Source: Alphaproteobacteria bacterium (GTDB taxonomy: Bacteria; Pseudomonadota; Alphaproteobacteria; Rhodospirillales; WMHbin7). Taken from it: 64,000 nt of DNA. Made by a program: the position numbers and the translations under genes. The DNA is taken from NCBI GenBank assembly GCA_015231795.1, contig JADGAX010000003.1:394013-458012 (forward strand), read 5' to 3'. Shown piece after piece: positions 8,981 through 16,710 of the stretch (position 1 is the first letter of the stretch; every line of letters begins with the position of its first letter). Below the pieces are notes generated by a model. That model ran no database searches. It saw only the letters and a list, made by a program, of their open reading frames with translations, and was not told the origin of the DNA.

Positions 8981-9751
8981 ATGAAAACGGCCGCCAACGA
9001 AGAATCGAACGTCCGCTCTCTGCGCCGGGTGCGCAAGGACGAGGAGCTTCTGAGCCAGCTTTACGTGGTCGATACGCCCACGACCGAGCCGGATCGGCGC
9101 ACCGTGCGCATCGCCTTGATTCTTTCCATCGTGGCCGTGCTGGGCTTGGTGGCAACCCTTTTTCTGCGCTACAACACCTTCATCACCATGCGCGAGGAAG
9201 TGATCGCCAAGCATTCCAATCTGGATGCGGCCATTCAGCGGCGCGAAAATCTGTTCGGCAACCTGGTCATGCTGACGCTCAGCCATGCATCGCTGGAACA
9301 TTCGATCTTCGGCCACACCTCGGACAAGCGGGCGCAGAGCCTGGGGGCGGATGCCGACAAGGCGGGCGCCTTGGCCGGGCTGGAGAAGATGCTGGGCGGC
9401 GGCGGATTGAGGGCGATGGATAGCGGCGCCTTGTCGGGCATGCTGGGCCGCCTGATGGCGGTGGTCGAGCAGTATCCCAACATTCAGTCGGCCGAAACCT
9501 ACAAGCAGATGATGAACTCGCTGGTCGATATCGAGGATCGGGTTCTGGCGACCCGCAACGACTACAATAATTCGGCGTCTCTTTACAACGCGGCGATCAC
9601 GAAATGGCCGTGGGATTATTTCGCCTATCTGACGGGTTTCAAGCGCTTCGACTATTTCCAGCCGGGAAGCGAGCGCGCGGCGCCCATAATCTCGCAGGAT
9701 ATGATCAAGACGCTTCTTCCCTCTGACCAAAAGAATGGAGAAGGCCAATGA
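8981..9751 (+). CDS. mamQ: MamQ, LemA-family membrane protein
   Basis: A 256-residue LemA-like protein: cytosolic N-terminus, one membrane segment (about 44-63), then a long helical region with the LemA signatures HSNLDAAIQRRENLFGNLV (about 80-98) and DYNNSASLYNAAITKWPW (about 189-206). MamQ is essential for magnetosome membrane formation together with MamI, MamL and MamB. Its stop overlaps the mamR start by four bases (ATGA), showing translational coupling. Confidence 0.95.
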   Translation: MKTAANEESNVRSLRRVRKDEELLSQLYVVDTPTTEPDRRTVRIALILSIVAVLGLVATLFLRYNTFITMREEVIAKHSNLDAAIQRRENLFGNLVMLTLSHASLEHSIFGHTSDKRAQSLGADADKAGALAGLEKMLGGGGLRAMDSGALSGMLGRLMAVVEQYPNIQSAETYKQMMNSLVDIEDRVLATRNDYNNSASLYNAAITKWPWDYFAYLTGFKRFDYFQPGSERAAPIISQDMIKTLLPSDQKNGEGQ

Positions 9752-10002
9752 TTTGGGAAGCCTTGTTCAAGGGCAGCATCATCATCGGGTTCACGCAGGG
9801 CGTCATGACCCTGATGGACAAGGTGATGGCCGAGGAAATCCTGCCGCACCGCATTTACAACACGGCGGATGCCGCCAGGCTGCTTTCGATGGACAGGCCC
9901 GACGTGATCAATCTGCTGCGCAGCAAGGAGATCAAGGGCCGCCTTGTTGACGGCAACTACCGCATCGCGGGCAGCTCTATTTTGGAATATATCAGCCGAT
10001 GA
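9748..10002 (+). CDS. mamR: MamR, small helix-turn-helix-like magnetosome protein
   Basis: An 84-residue protein. After a hydrophobic N-terminus (FKGSIIIGFTQGVMTLM) it has an excisionase/MerR-like helix-turn-helix (YNTADAARLLSMDRPDVINLLRSKEIKG, residues 37-64). Deleting mamR in Magnetospirillum affects crystal size and number, although it looks like a DNA-binding fold; its biochemical role is not known. It overlaps mamQ and mamB by four bases on each side, so the three are translated as a unit. Confidence 0.9.
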   Translation: MIWEALFKGSIIIGFTQGVMTLMDKVMAEEILPHRIYNTADAARLLSMDRPDVINLLRSKEIKGRLVDGNYRIAGSSILEYISR

Positions 10003-10892
10003 AATTTCAGAACTGCAAAAACTGTCGCGAGGAAGTCATCTGGTGGGCGTTCTTCGTGAACATCGCCCAGACCATCTTCAAGGGCATTCTGGGACTGCTG
10101 AGCGGTAGCGCCGGTCTTTTGGCCGATTCGCTGCATTCCGGCGCCGATGTGGTGGCCAGCGCGGTGACCATGTTCAGCATCAAGATGTCATCCAAGCCAG
10201 CGGATAGCAAATATCCCTTCGGCTACGGCAATATCCAGTACATCTCGTCGGCCATCGTGGGCATGATCTTGCTCTTCGGAGCCATTTTCCTGATGTATGA
10301 ATCGGTATTAAAGATCATCTCGGGAAATATCGAAGCCCCCAGCATCATCGCCGCCGTGGGTGCAGCGGTGACCATCATCACCAACGAGTTGATGTATCGC
10401 TATCAGGTCTGCGTGGGCACCGAGAACAACAGCCCGGCCATTATCGCCAACGCCTGGGACAATCGCTCCGACGCCTTGTCGTCGGCGGCGGTTCTGGCTG
10501 GCGTGGTCGCCTCTGTGATCGGCTTTCCCATCGCCGACGTTCTGGCCGCGATCGGCGTTTCGCTGCTGGTCGGCAAGATCGGCATCGAGCTGATTTCCGA
10601 ATCGGTCAAGGGTCTGATGGATACCTCGGTCGATGTCGATATCCTGAAGACGGTCTGGAGCATCTGCATGGATGACGAGAACGTCCAGAACATCTATTTC
10701 CTGCGCGGACGCAATGTCGGCGAGGATATCCATCTGGACATTCGTTTGCGCGTCTCTCCCGATATGAAGGTGAAGGACAGCACGGCGGTGGCCGAAAGCC
10801 TTAAGGCTCAAATCCAGCAAGAAATCCCGCATGCGCGCGAAATCCGGCTCTTTATCAGCCCCGCTGCGATGGAAGAGGCGCTTCCTGCGTGA
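9999..10892 (+). CDS. mamB: MamB, cation diffusion facilitator (iron transporter)
   Basis: A 297-residue CDF protein, partner of MamM and needed for vesicle formation as well as iron import. The N-terminus carries a CxxC (MKFQNCKNCREE), as in other MamB. The transport site is seen as LADSLHSGADVVAS (around 44-57) and NAWDNRSDALSSAAV (around 150-164); His to Asn or Asp changes at this site are normal for MamB. The cytosolic C-terminal domain (about 210-297) contains NIYFLRGRNVGEDIHLDIRL. It overlaps mamR and mamS by four bases each. Confidence 0.96.
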   Translation: MKFQNCKNCREEVIWWAFFVNIAQTIFKGILGLLSGSAGLLADSLHSGADVVASAVTMFSIKMSSKPADSKYPFGYGNIQYISSAIVGMILLFGAIFLMYESVLKIISGNIEAPSIIAAVGAAVTIITNELMYRYQVCVGTENNSPAIIANAWDNRSDALSSAAVLAGVVASVIGFPIADVLAAIGVSLLVGKIGIELISESVKGLMDTSVDVDILKTVWSICMDDENVQNIYFLRGRNVGEDIHLDIRLRVSPDMKVKDSTAVAESLKAQIQQEIPHAREIRLFISPAAMEEALPA

Positions 10893-11485
10893 TCAAGCAC
10901 AAACAGACGTCTGAAGACGACGATCTCGGCCCGCCAGACCGGCCGAAGATTTCCGGGATGTCGCTGCTGGCCGCCATGGCGGTCTTCCTGGTCTTTCTCG
11001 TCCTGCTGGCCCTTCTTCCCGGCCAGTTCGGGCAGGTGGCGGGTGTTGTCAGGAATGAACTCGACATTCCCGCCATGGTCAATTTCGGCGCGTCTGGCGC
11101 ACCGCCCGCTCCGGCCCTTGCGCCCGGAGCCGCCGTGCCGGTGGCGATGCCCGGTCTCATTCCCTTTTCGCCGACCAAGCCGCAGCCCTTTGGCGGGCGG
11201 GTGACCCAGGTGGCGAGCCTGGGCGCCGATGTCGGCTGGGGCCAAATGCATATCTGGGTCAATGACGGGTCGGCCCTGCGCGAAATATCCCTGGCTCCGC
11301 TTTGGTATCTTCAGCAGGTTGGATGCGGAAATCTGGAGAATGCGCGGGTCAATGGCGCGGGTTTTCAGTTCGATCCCTCGCGTCCCAATGCCGAGCTTTA
11401 TGCGAAATACGTCATCGTGGATGGCCAGAAGTGTCTTCTGCGCGACGATGAGGGATTGGCCCTGTGGGGCAATCCAACCCGATGA
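10889..11485 (+). CDS. mamS: MamS, crystal-maturation membrane protein
   Basis: A 198-residue protein with a charged N-terminus, one membrane segment (about 24-46), a Pro/Ala-rich spacer and a C-terminal globular region (about 100-195) with WVNDGSALREISLAPLWY. MamS has a MamE/MamP-adjacent domain called in the literature the Bil domain; its loss gives small, misshapen crystals. Identification rests on order (mamB-mamS-mamT) and layout, since MamS is divergent. It overlaps mamB by four bases. Confidence 0.9.
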   Translation: MIKHKQTSEDDDLGPPDRPKISGMSLLAAMAVFLVFLVLLALLPGQFGQVAGVVRNELDIPAMVNFGASGAPPAPALAPGAAVPVAMPGLIPFSPTKPQPFGGRVTQVASLGADVGWGQMHIWVNDGSALREISLAPLWYLQQVGCGNLENARVNGAGFQFDPSRPNAELYAKYVIVDGQKCLLRDDEGLALWGNPTR

Positions 11486-11506
11486 GCTGGGCAAAGGACT
11501 TCCAGC

Positions 11507-12040
11507 GTGACCAAGTTTGAGGCATGGCGCAAACGTTTTGGCCGGGCGACGCTCGGGACCCTGCTGCTGGCAGCACTGATCGCTGCGGGGCTTTTCTGGG
11601 GCAAGTCGCCGATCCTGTTCGAGATTACGGACTTTTCCTCCTTGCGTCGGGCCGAGGGCGTGATGTTGGGGCGCATGCCGCTTCCTACTGAGCCGTCGGT
11701 CATAAGTCCGTTCGAGAATTTCCTGAAACCGGCGCCGCGCTACAAACTGATGTCGATCAAGCATATTCCGCCGATCACGCCAGGCGGCGGCATGCCGCAT
11801 CCCTATGTCGGGGATTGCCTGAACTGCCATTTGATCACGGGGGGTGCCCCTGCGGGCTCGCAATTCAAGACTCCGGTGGGTGCCGTACTCGAGAATTTCT
11901 CGCGCGTCCACAAGCTGGGCCCGCCGATTCTGCCCGTCTCGCAGCAGCCGCACCCTCCCGCCGGGCGCTGCATCAAATGCCACGATATCGTGGTCAAGGT
12001 GCCGCTGGACCCCAATCCGGGTGTACGCTGGCGGCTTTAA
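11507..12040 (+). CDS. mamT: MamT, dihaem magnetochrome protein
   Basis: A 177-residue protein with one N-terminal membrane segment (about 16-31) and two haem c motifs, CLNCH (104-108) and CIKCH (155-159), in the paired magnetochrome spacing. MamT is thought to pass electrons with MamP and MamE to control iron redox state in the magnetosome. It closes the operon: a convergent Fur-family gene ends one base later, and no mamU follows. Confidence 0.94.
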   Translation: MTKFEAWRKRFGRATLGTLLLAALIAAGLFWGKSPILFEITDFSSLRRAEGVMLGRMPLPTEPSVISPFENFLKPAPRYKLMSIKHIPPITPGGGMPHPYVGDCLNCHLITGGAPAGSQFKTPVGAVLENFSRVHKLGPPILPVSQQPHPPAGRCIKCHDIVVKVPLDPNPGVRWRL

Positions 12041-12472
12041 TTACTCAGTTTGGACTGCGTCTGATTCAGCTAGTGGAACGCCATAAAGCTCGAGTCTGTG
12101 GCCGATCAGGCGGAACCCCATTTTCTTGGCGATTCGCCTTTGCAGATTCTCGATTTCGTCGGAATGGAACTCGATAACCGCTCCGGTGGTATTGTCGATC
12201 AGATGATCGTGGTGCAGGGGCGTTTCCGGCTCGAAGCGCGAGCGCCCATTGCCGAAATCATGGCGCTCCAAAATATTTTTATCATGGAAGAGGCGCAGGG
12301 TCCGGTAAACGGTAGCTAAACTAATTTTAGGATCAATCGAATAAGCGCGGCGGTGCACTTCCTCGACATCGGGATGATCTTGTGCCGCCGACAGAACACG
12401 GACAATCAACCGCCGCTGTGACGTCATTTTTAAATGGTTCTTTTTACATAGTTCGTCTATCCGTGAAGACAC
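12041..12472 (-). CDS. Fur-family iron regulator inside the magnetosome island
   Basis: A Fur/PerR-type repressor. The winged-helix part contains MTSQRRLIVRVLSAAQDHPDVEEVHRRAYSID-type sequence and the recognition helix ISLATVYRTLRLF. The C-terminal metal-binding part shows HHDHLI and GAVIEFHSDEIE. The start is placed at GTG 12472 (VSSRIDELCKK), 143 residues. An in-frame ATG at 12532 would add 20 residues (MRQIKKKACK...) and reads through a run of ten C/G bases (12476-12485) lying directly before the GTG. The structural-zinc CxxC pairs of some Fur proteins are absent, as in many alphaproteobacterial Fur. It is convergent with and abuts mamT; it may regulate iron genes here, since Fur-box-like sites occur at 21255 and 54061. 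Confidence 0.88.
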   Translation of the reverse strand: MSSRIDELCKKNHLKMTSQRRLIVRVLSAAQDHPDVEEVHRRAYSIDPKISLATVYRTLRLFHDKNILERHDFGNGRSRFEPETPLHHDHLIDNTTGAVIEFHSDEIENLQRRIAKKMGFRLIGHRLELYGVPLAESDAVQTE

Positions 12473-12620
12473 GTACCCCCCCCCCTTAGTCCAGAGGTCG
12501 TCTTTGCAGGCTTTCTTTTTTATTTGTCTCATGAGTGTAAATGGCAGTCGAGAAAAAGTTACAGTTGATGAAAATTTCTCTCATAGCCCCCTTTTTCAAG
12601 GAGATAGGGCTAGAGGGGGA

Positions 12621-12648
12621 TTGCACGAAGTATAAAAATCGATAAAAT
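12621..12648 (+). promoter_or_regulatory. Candidate sigma-70 promoter of the mms6-mamF operon
   Basis: TTGCAC and TAAAAT are separated by 16 bases in an A/T-rich stretch between the divergent fur gene and the mms6-type gene, ending 54 bases before the start codon. This is pattern matching only. Confidence 0.35.
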
Positions 12649-12702
12649 GCTTTTTATAGGGATTTCAGACTGCTGCTCGAACACAATTTGAGGATGGGAA
12701 CT

Positions 12703-13296
12703 ATGGTCAATCAGGCAATGAACGGGGCCGCCGCCAAGGTTGCGGCTGCGCCTGCGGCTGCCGCTGCGGAGATCGAGCGCGAGGCCGTGCAGGCGAAGGT
12801 CGTCGGCGCCAAGGCCGGGGCCACCAAGGCCGTGGCTGCCAAGCAGGTCGCTGCGGCGCCTGCCGCTGCGGGCGAAATTGAAAACGAAGTCGTTCAGGCC
12901 AAGGTTGCCGGCGCCAAGGCAGGTGCCGCCAAGGCTGGCGCTGCCAAGGCTGGTGCCGCTGCCGCTCCTGTTGCCAAGGGTACGATGGCAGCGCCTGCCG
13001 CCAAGGCGGCGGCTGTCGGTGGAAAGACCAAGGCGGCGACGGCAATCGCGGCTGCGGCCCCTGCCGCTGCCGGTGTGGCGCTTTTGCCTGCGGCCAGTTC
13101 GGTCAGCCCGATCGCGGCGGCTTCGACGGGCAGCGCCTTGCTGACCGGCAAGGGCGTCTGCCTGGGGCTGGGCCTTGGGCTTGGCGCCTGGGGGCCGTTG
13201 CTGCTTGGCGTAGCCGGTTTGGCTGGCGCCGTGTCGCTTTACGGATACATGAAGAATCGCGGCGCAGCAGCGTCTGCCGATGATATTGCAGCTTAA
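12703..13296 (+). CDS. mms6: Mms6-type crystal-shaping protein
   Basis: The start is set at the ATG at 12703; ATG 12694 and TTG 12688 are in frame. The 197-residue product begins with a long Ala/Lys-rich region (about 1-135) with repeated AKAGAAKAG and EIE(R/N)E(A/V)VQAKV units. The Mms6 signature follows: a GKG then a Leu-Gly repeat (GLGLGLGAWGP, about 155-165), a membrane segment, and an Asp-ended tail. Mms6 binds iron on magnetite surfaces through its C-terminus and is cleaved from a longer precursor. The tail here (SADDIAA) is less acidic than in the best-known Mms6, so MamG is an alternative, although MamG normally lacks the long N-terminus. Confidence 0.78.
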   Translation: MVNQAMNGAAAKVAAAPAAAAAEIEREAVQAKVVGAKAGATKAVAAKQVAAAPAAAGEIENEVVQAKVAGAKAGAAKAGAAKAGAAAAPVAKGTMAAPAAKAAAVGGKTKAATAIAAAAPAAAGVALLPAASSVSPIAAASTGSALLTGKGVCLGLGLGLGAWGPLLLGVAGLAGAVSLYGYMKNRGAAASADDIAA

Positions 13297-13311
13297 ATCA
13301 GGGAGATCAAC

Positions 13312-13647
13312 ATGGCTGAAGAGACTCTTAACCTTGCTCAGGAATCCGGCTACAACTGCCGTTCGTCGCTGATGGCGGCGATGAGCTATCTGGGCATTCT
13401 GTGCTTTGTTCCCCTGATGATGAACAAGGACGACGAATATGTTCAGTTCCATGCCAAGCAGGGCTTGGTTCTGTGGATCTGGGCCGTGCTGGCCGCCTTC
13501 TCGCTTCAGATTCCGGGCGCGGGCAAGATGATTTTCGGCTTATCGTCGATGGCCGTGCTGATCTTCTCGGCGATTGGCCTGATCTCGGTCGTTTTCAAGC
13601 GCGCTTGGAAGATGCCCCTGATCGGCTACTTCTCGGATCGCATCTAG
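13312..13647 (+). CDS. mamF: MamF, magnetosome membrane protein
   Basis: A 111-residue protein of the MamF/MmsF (DUF4870-like) family with three hydrophobic segments. Signatures are [38 protein letters not shown] sequence and a C-terminal [12 protein letters not shown]. The N-terminus [17 protein letters not shown] resembles MamF more than MmsF. MamF/MmsF proteins control crystal size and shape. GGGAG precedes the start by nine bases. It lies 15 bases after the mms6-type gene, clearly co-transcribed. Confidence 0.88.
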   Translation: MAEETLNLAQESGYNCRSSLMAAMSYLGILCFVPLMMNKDDEYVQFHAKQGLVLWIWAVLAAFSLQIPGAGKMIFGLSSMAVLIFSAIGLISVVFKRAWKMPLIGYFSDRI

Positions 13648-13711
13648 TTTTATCGACTTGTCACCGAGGCGGAGCGATCCGCCCCGGGGTTATTCCATAA
13701 GAGGCTCTGTC

Positions 13712-14035
13712 ATGGCGCGTAAGAAAGACCAGACCGAAGTGACGGATGAAGCGGCAGCCCCCGAGGCTACGGCCTGCGGTTCCGGCAAGGCTTGTTCCGG
13801 CGATTGCGGACCTCGCACGGTTCCCGTCGAGGATGTCGTCGTGGGGGTAATTCGCCTGACCAAGGATATTCTGGGCAATGTCGGAGGCCTTGGCGCTGCC
13901 GTGGCACCCGGCCTGAAGACCGGCGTGGCCGATCTCTCCAATGCCGCAGGGCAGGGGCTGAAGCGCGTGATCGATCTGGTCGGTAAAGGTTTCAAGAAGC
14001 CTGTCGACACCACGCCGGACGAGCCTGCTCACTGA
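13712..14035 (+). CDS. Small MamJ-like protein of the crystal-shape cluster
   Basis: A 107-residue unrecognised protein between mamF and mamD. The N-terminal third is charged with a cysteine cluster (ACGSGKACSGDCG, about 24-36). The rest is a Gly/Val/Leu-rich amphipathic region beginning RTVPVEDVVVGVIRL (about 38-52). That start parallels the C-terminal hydrophobic part of the MamJ protein at 730 (HDVPVENLLTGVVTL), and both end in Lys-rich tails. I infer it shares the MamJ C-terminal module, perhaps a magnetosome-binding part, without the acidic repeat. It is in the same operon; the start follows GAGGCTC by a few bases. Confidence 0.6.
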   Translation: MARKKDQTEVTDEAAAPEATACGSGKACSGDCGPRTVPVEDVVVGVIRLTKDILGNVGGLGAAVAPGLKTGVADLSNAAGQGLKRVIDLVGKGFKKPVDTTPDEPAH

Positions 14036-14119
14036 GCCGAAAGGCGTTTGAATTTCACGTTGGCCTGACCGCGCCCTGATGGTGGTCGGCGGCCTCATTT
14101 GACGGATGGGATAAAGACG

Positions 14120-15103
14120 ATGGTTGCTGATGTCATTCTGACCAAGGTGGAAAGCGCTCGTCAGGCCGCCGAAGTGGGGGCGCTGGCAGGAAAGACGGTC
14201 GTCGTAACCGACGTTTCCTCGGCGACCAAGCTGGCCACGTTGACGCCGGATGGCAGCAGCGCCATTACCGTCAAGCTGGATGCGACGCGCCAGATCGCCG
14301 AACTGAAAGCCCTGGCGGGCAAGTCCGTGCTGGTCGGCAAGACCCCGGCGGCATTGGGCGGCATCGGAAGCTGGGTGTCGCTGACGCCTGTGGCCAAGGG
14401 TGCTGGCGTTGCCGCGGCATCGACCGGCGCAGGCGCTGATTCCCTGGTCATGATGAAAGTCGTTGGCGGTGAAGCGGCGGCCCAATTGCCCGCCCTGGCC
14501 GGAAAGACCTATACGGTGGTGGCTCCCCCGATGGCTTCGGCTGCGGGCAAGACCGTTCCCATGCTGTATCTGAAGCAAAGCGGCGCGGCGGCTGGAGCTG
14601 AACTGCTGAAAATTCCGGTGCAGGATACGGCGTTCGCCCAGGCCTCCGGTCTGGCTGGCAAGACCTTCACGGTGGCGAAAAGCCCGGTGGTTGGCGCCAA
14701 TTTCGGACAATTCCTGGTCTTGAAGCCGACGGCGGCGGTTGGGGCCAAGGCGGCAACCGGCAGCCTGCTGGCCGCCAAGCTGGGCACCACCGTTGCGGCA
14801 ACCGGAAAAACCGCCACGGCGGCGGCTGGTACGGCCACGGTTGCGGCGGGCAATGCTTTGTCGCCCGCCGTGGCGGCACTTAATCCCGTCGCCTCGGCGA
14901 CAGCGGGCAGCACTGTGCTGGCCGGAAAGGGAGTCGGACTGGGTTTGGGCCTGGGTCTGGGCGCCTGGGGGCCGGTGGTTCTGGGCGTGGTCGGCCTAGC
15001 CGGGGCGCTTTCCCTGGTCGCGTATCTGCGCGATCGCAGCAAGCGCGAACCGGTCAGCCATCAGGCTCTGATGGATGAATTGGCCGCCGAAGCAAAGGCC
15101 TGA
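14120..15103 (+). CDS. mamD: MamD (Mms7-type) magnetosome crystal protein
   Basis: A 327-residue protein built of four imperfect repeats of about 42 residues, each with a V/L-K-(hydrophobic)-E/D core, a central LAGKT(V/F)xV and a closing hydrophobic-Leu-x-Pro (for example ALAGKSVLVGKTPAALG and GLAGKTFTVAKSPVVG). An Ala/Thr-rich spacer leads to a Leu-Gly segment GKGVGLGLGLGLGAWGP (about 276-292), a membrane helix and a charged tail. MamD acts with Mms6, MamF and MamC in crystal growth and is tightly bound to magnetite. GGGATAAAGACG precedes the ATG. A second MamD-like gene lies at 59240. Confidence 0.9.
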   Translation: MVADVILTKVESARQAAEVGALAGKTVVVTDVSSATKLATLTPDGSSAITVKLDATRQIAELKALAGKSVLVGKTPAALGGIGSWVSLTPVAKGAGVAAASTGAGADSLVMMKVVGGEAAAQLPALAGKTYTVVAPPMASAAGKTVPMLYLKQSGAAAGAELLKIPVQDTAFAQASGLAGKTFTVAKSPVVGANFGQFLVLKPTAAVGAKAATGSLLAAKLGTTVAATGKTATAAAGTATVAAGNALSPAVAALNPVASATAGSTVLAGKGVGLGLGLGLGAWGPVVLGVVGLAGALSLVAYLRDRSKREPVSHQALMDELAAEAKA

Positions 15104-15134
15104 TCGGATCGGCAGGACAAGTCGGGATCGTTGC

Positions 15135-15461
15135 ATGGCTAGACGGAAAAAACTTCGACGCGAATTTGGTGTCCGCACCTTTTTGATGGCCGCTCTGGGC
15201 TATCTGGGCATCTTGTGTTTTGTGCCGCTTTTGCGCTGCAAGGACGACGAATACGTTCTTTTTCACGCCAGACAGGGCTTTATCTTGTGGATGTGGGCGG
15301 TGCTGGCCATGTTCGCCCTGCCCATTCCTCTGGCGGGAGAAATCTTCTTCAGCGTTTCGATGATGGCGATTCTGATTTATATGTCGGCGGGCTTGATCTC
15401 GGTCGCCTTTCGCCGGGCCTGGCGTCTGCCGCTGGTTGCCACGCTGGCCGATCTGATCTGA
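15135..15461 (+). CDS. MmsF/MamF-family membrane protein
   Basis: A 108-residue second member of the MamF/MmsF family, with three hydrophobic segments. Signatures: [40 protein letters not shown] and C-terminal FRRAWRLPLV. The short basic N-terminus (MARRKKLRREFGVRT) lacks the Asn-Cys-Arg-Ser of the MamF at 13312 and is nearer to MmsF, which is the major shape regulator in AMB-1. It lies 31 bases after mamD and closes the cluster. Confidence 0.85.
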   Translation: MARRKKLRREFGVRTFLMAALGYLGILCFVPLLRCKDDEYVLFHARQGFILWMWAVLAMFALPIPLAGEIFFSVSMMAILIYMSAGLISVAFRRAWRLPLVATLADLI

Positions 15462-15483
15462 CGATCAAAAAAAGCGGGCTTAA

Positions 15484-16629
15484 TTATTTGCCCTTGGCGG
15501 TGTTATCCGTTTTTTTCGCTTTCTGAATCATGCTGAGAATATCGGCCTGTGAGGCGGCCCGCTTGGCGATGGCCTCCTTGAACAGATGGGGGTCGGTTTC
15601 GCCCGATCCAAAGCTGGGAAGCCTGTAGCTTTGGGCCTCCATGTCGCGGACGGCATCGGCATAAATGGCCGCCTTGGTCACGGTTTCCTGCTGATCGGGT
15701 GCCAGTAATTTCATTCCGCCCATGACATCGATCAGTTCCAGCACGCTATGCATGTGCATGGTAACCACATCACCGCAACCAAAGGGGGTGCCCTTGGTCT
15801 GGCGCATGAGGCGCGCGCCATAGTCAATCAGCTTTAACGCCCTGTTTTCCAATAGAATCTTAGAGGAGGAGACCAAGCCGGACATCAGGCCGTTCAGCCG
15901 TTCCCGATTTTCGCCGGGGTCTTTTTCCTGGGAAACATGGTGGCTGGCCAAGGTGACCAGATTGATCAGGCGCGTCGAGGCCTCGGCCAGTCGGTTCTTC
16001 AAATGCCTCTTTTCGGCCGGTTTGCTCACCCCCGCCAGTTGCGAGGTCAGCGCCTCGATCTCGGCGACGGTGGCATAGGCGCCGTCGATGACGACAGAGG
16101 TCTGCTCCTGCTCCTCGTCACCCTTCCAGGAAATCAGGCTATCGCCATTGAATTTGCGGATCATGATCCGGTCGACGCCGGTGATATGCTTGATCAGCCA
16201 GTCATAGGCAAACAGCATGAGGGCCTGGGCGGTTTCGGCGCTCTCCAGATGCTCGTCGTTTATCGCATTGATTCTTTTTGCGAATCCGGCATGCGCCGCC
16301 AGATGCATGGTGCGCTCGTCATAGTCGAAACTGTTCATGATCTCTTCTTCGTGAGAAAAATGAATGTCGACATAGTCTTTCAGGCCCAGCAAAACGCCGG
16401 ACACAATATTGTCCGTATCCCGGTTGCTGACCGCATCGCGCAGGTCGTTCAAGTAATCGATAATTTTTTTGTGTTCCTGGTCGATATCCTGGCGGCCCGT
16501 CTCGATGGCCTTTGACCATTCAAACTTGATAAGGTCATCTCCATCCTGCTGTTCGCTCAAAATTTCCTCCGATGGACAATCTTTGGCAGTGTTAAAGGAC
16601 TTGGCTGGCTTGTCAAGCCAGCCAAACAT
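15484..16629 (-). CDS. Bacteriohemerythrin fused to an unnamed C-terminal helical domain
   Basis: A 381-residue protein starting at MFGWLDKP. A hemerythrin domain (about 38-165) has the diiron ligands: DQEHKK, HFSHEEE, HLAAHAGF and LIKHITGVD. Hemerythrins bind O2 at a di-iron centre and may sense or carry oxygen. Residues about 180-350 form a helical domain (VVIDGAYATVAEIEALTSQL...ALKLIDYGARLM...) that recurs in the protein at 17245. The C-terminus holds AASQADILSMIQKAKK, a short motif also found at the end of the 18436 product. Convergent with the MmsF gene and divergent from another hemerythrin gene (16711). The first codons lie in a perfect palindrome (16601-16625). Confidence 0.82.
   Translation of the reverse strand: MFGWLDKPAKSFNTAKDCPSEEILSEQQDGDDLIKFEWSKAIETGRQDIDQEHKKIIDYLNDLRDAVSNRDTDNIVSGVLLGLKDYVDIHFSHEEEIMNSFDYDERTMHLAAHAGFAKRINAINDEHLESAETAQALMLFAYDWLIKHITGVDRIMIRKFNGDSLISWKGDEEQEQTSVVIDGAYATVAEIEALTSQLAGVSKPAEKRHLKNRLAEASTRLINLVTLASHHVSQEKDPGENRERLNGLMSGLVSSSKILLENRALKLIDYGARLMRQTKGTPFGCGDVVTMHMHSVLELIDVMGGMKLLAPDQQETVTKAAIYADAVRDMEAQSYRLPSFGSGETDPHLFKEAIAKRAASQADILSMIQKAKKTDNTAKGK
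16601..16625. promoter_or_regulatory. Perfect 25-bp palindrome over codons 2-10 of the hemerythrin gene
   Basis: Arms TTGGCTGGCTTG and CAAGCCAGCCAA flank one central base. The palindrome lies just inside the start of the minus-strand gene and about 85 bases before the divergent hemerythrin gene at 16711. It could form an RNA hairpin near the ribosome site or bind a dimeric regulator; it also encodes FGWLDKPAK, so chance is possible. Confidence 0.45.
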
Positions 16630-16710
16630 CCCTGCTCCGGCATGGACAGCCGCTTGATGGCAAGGTATGGTCGTGGATAGCGAACGCAAGCGTAGCAAGG
16701 CTAAAACGAG

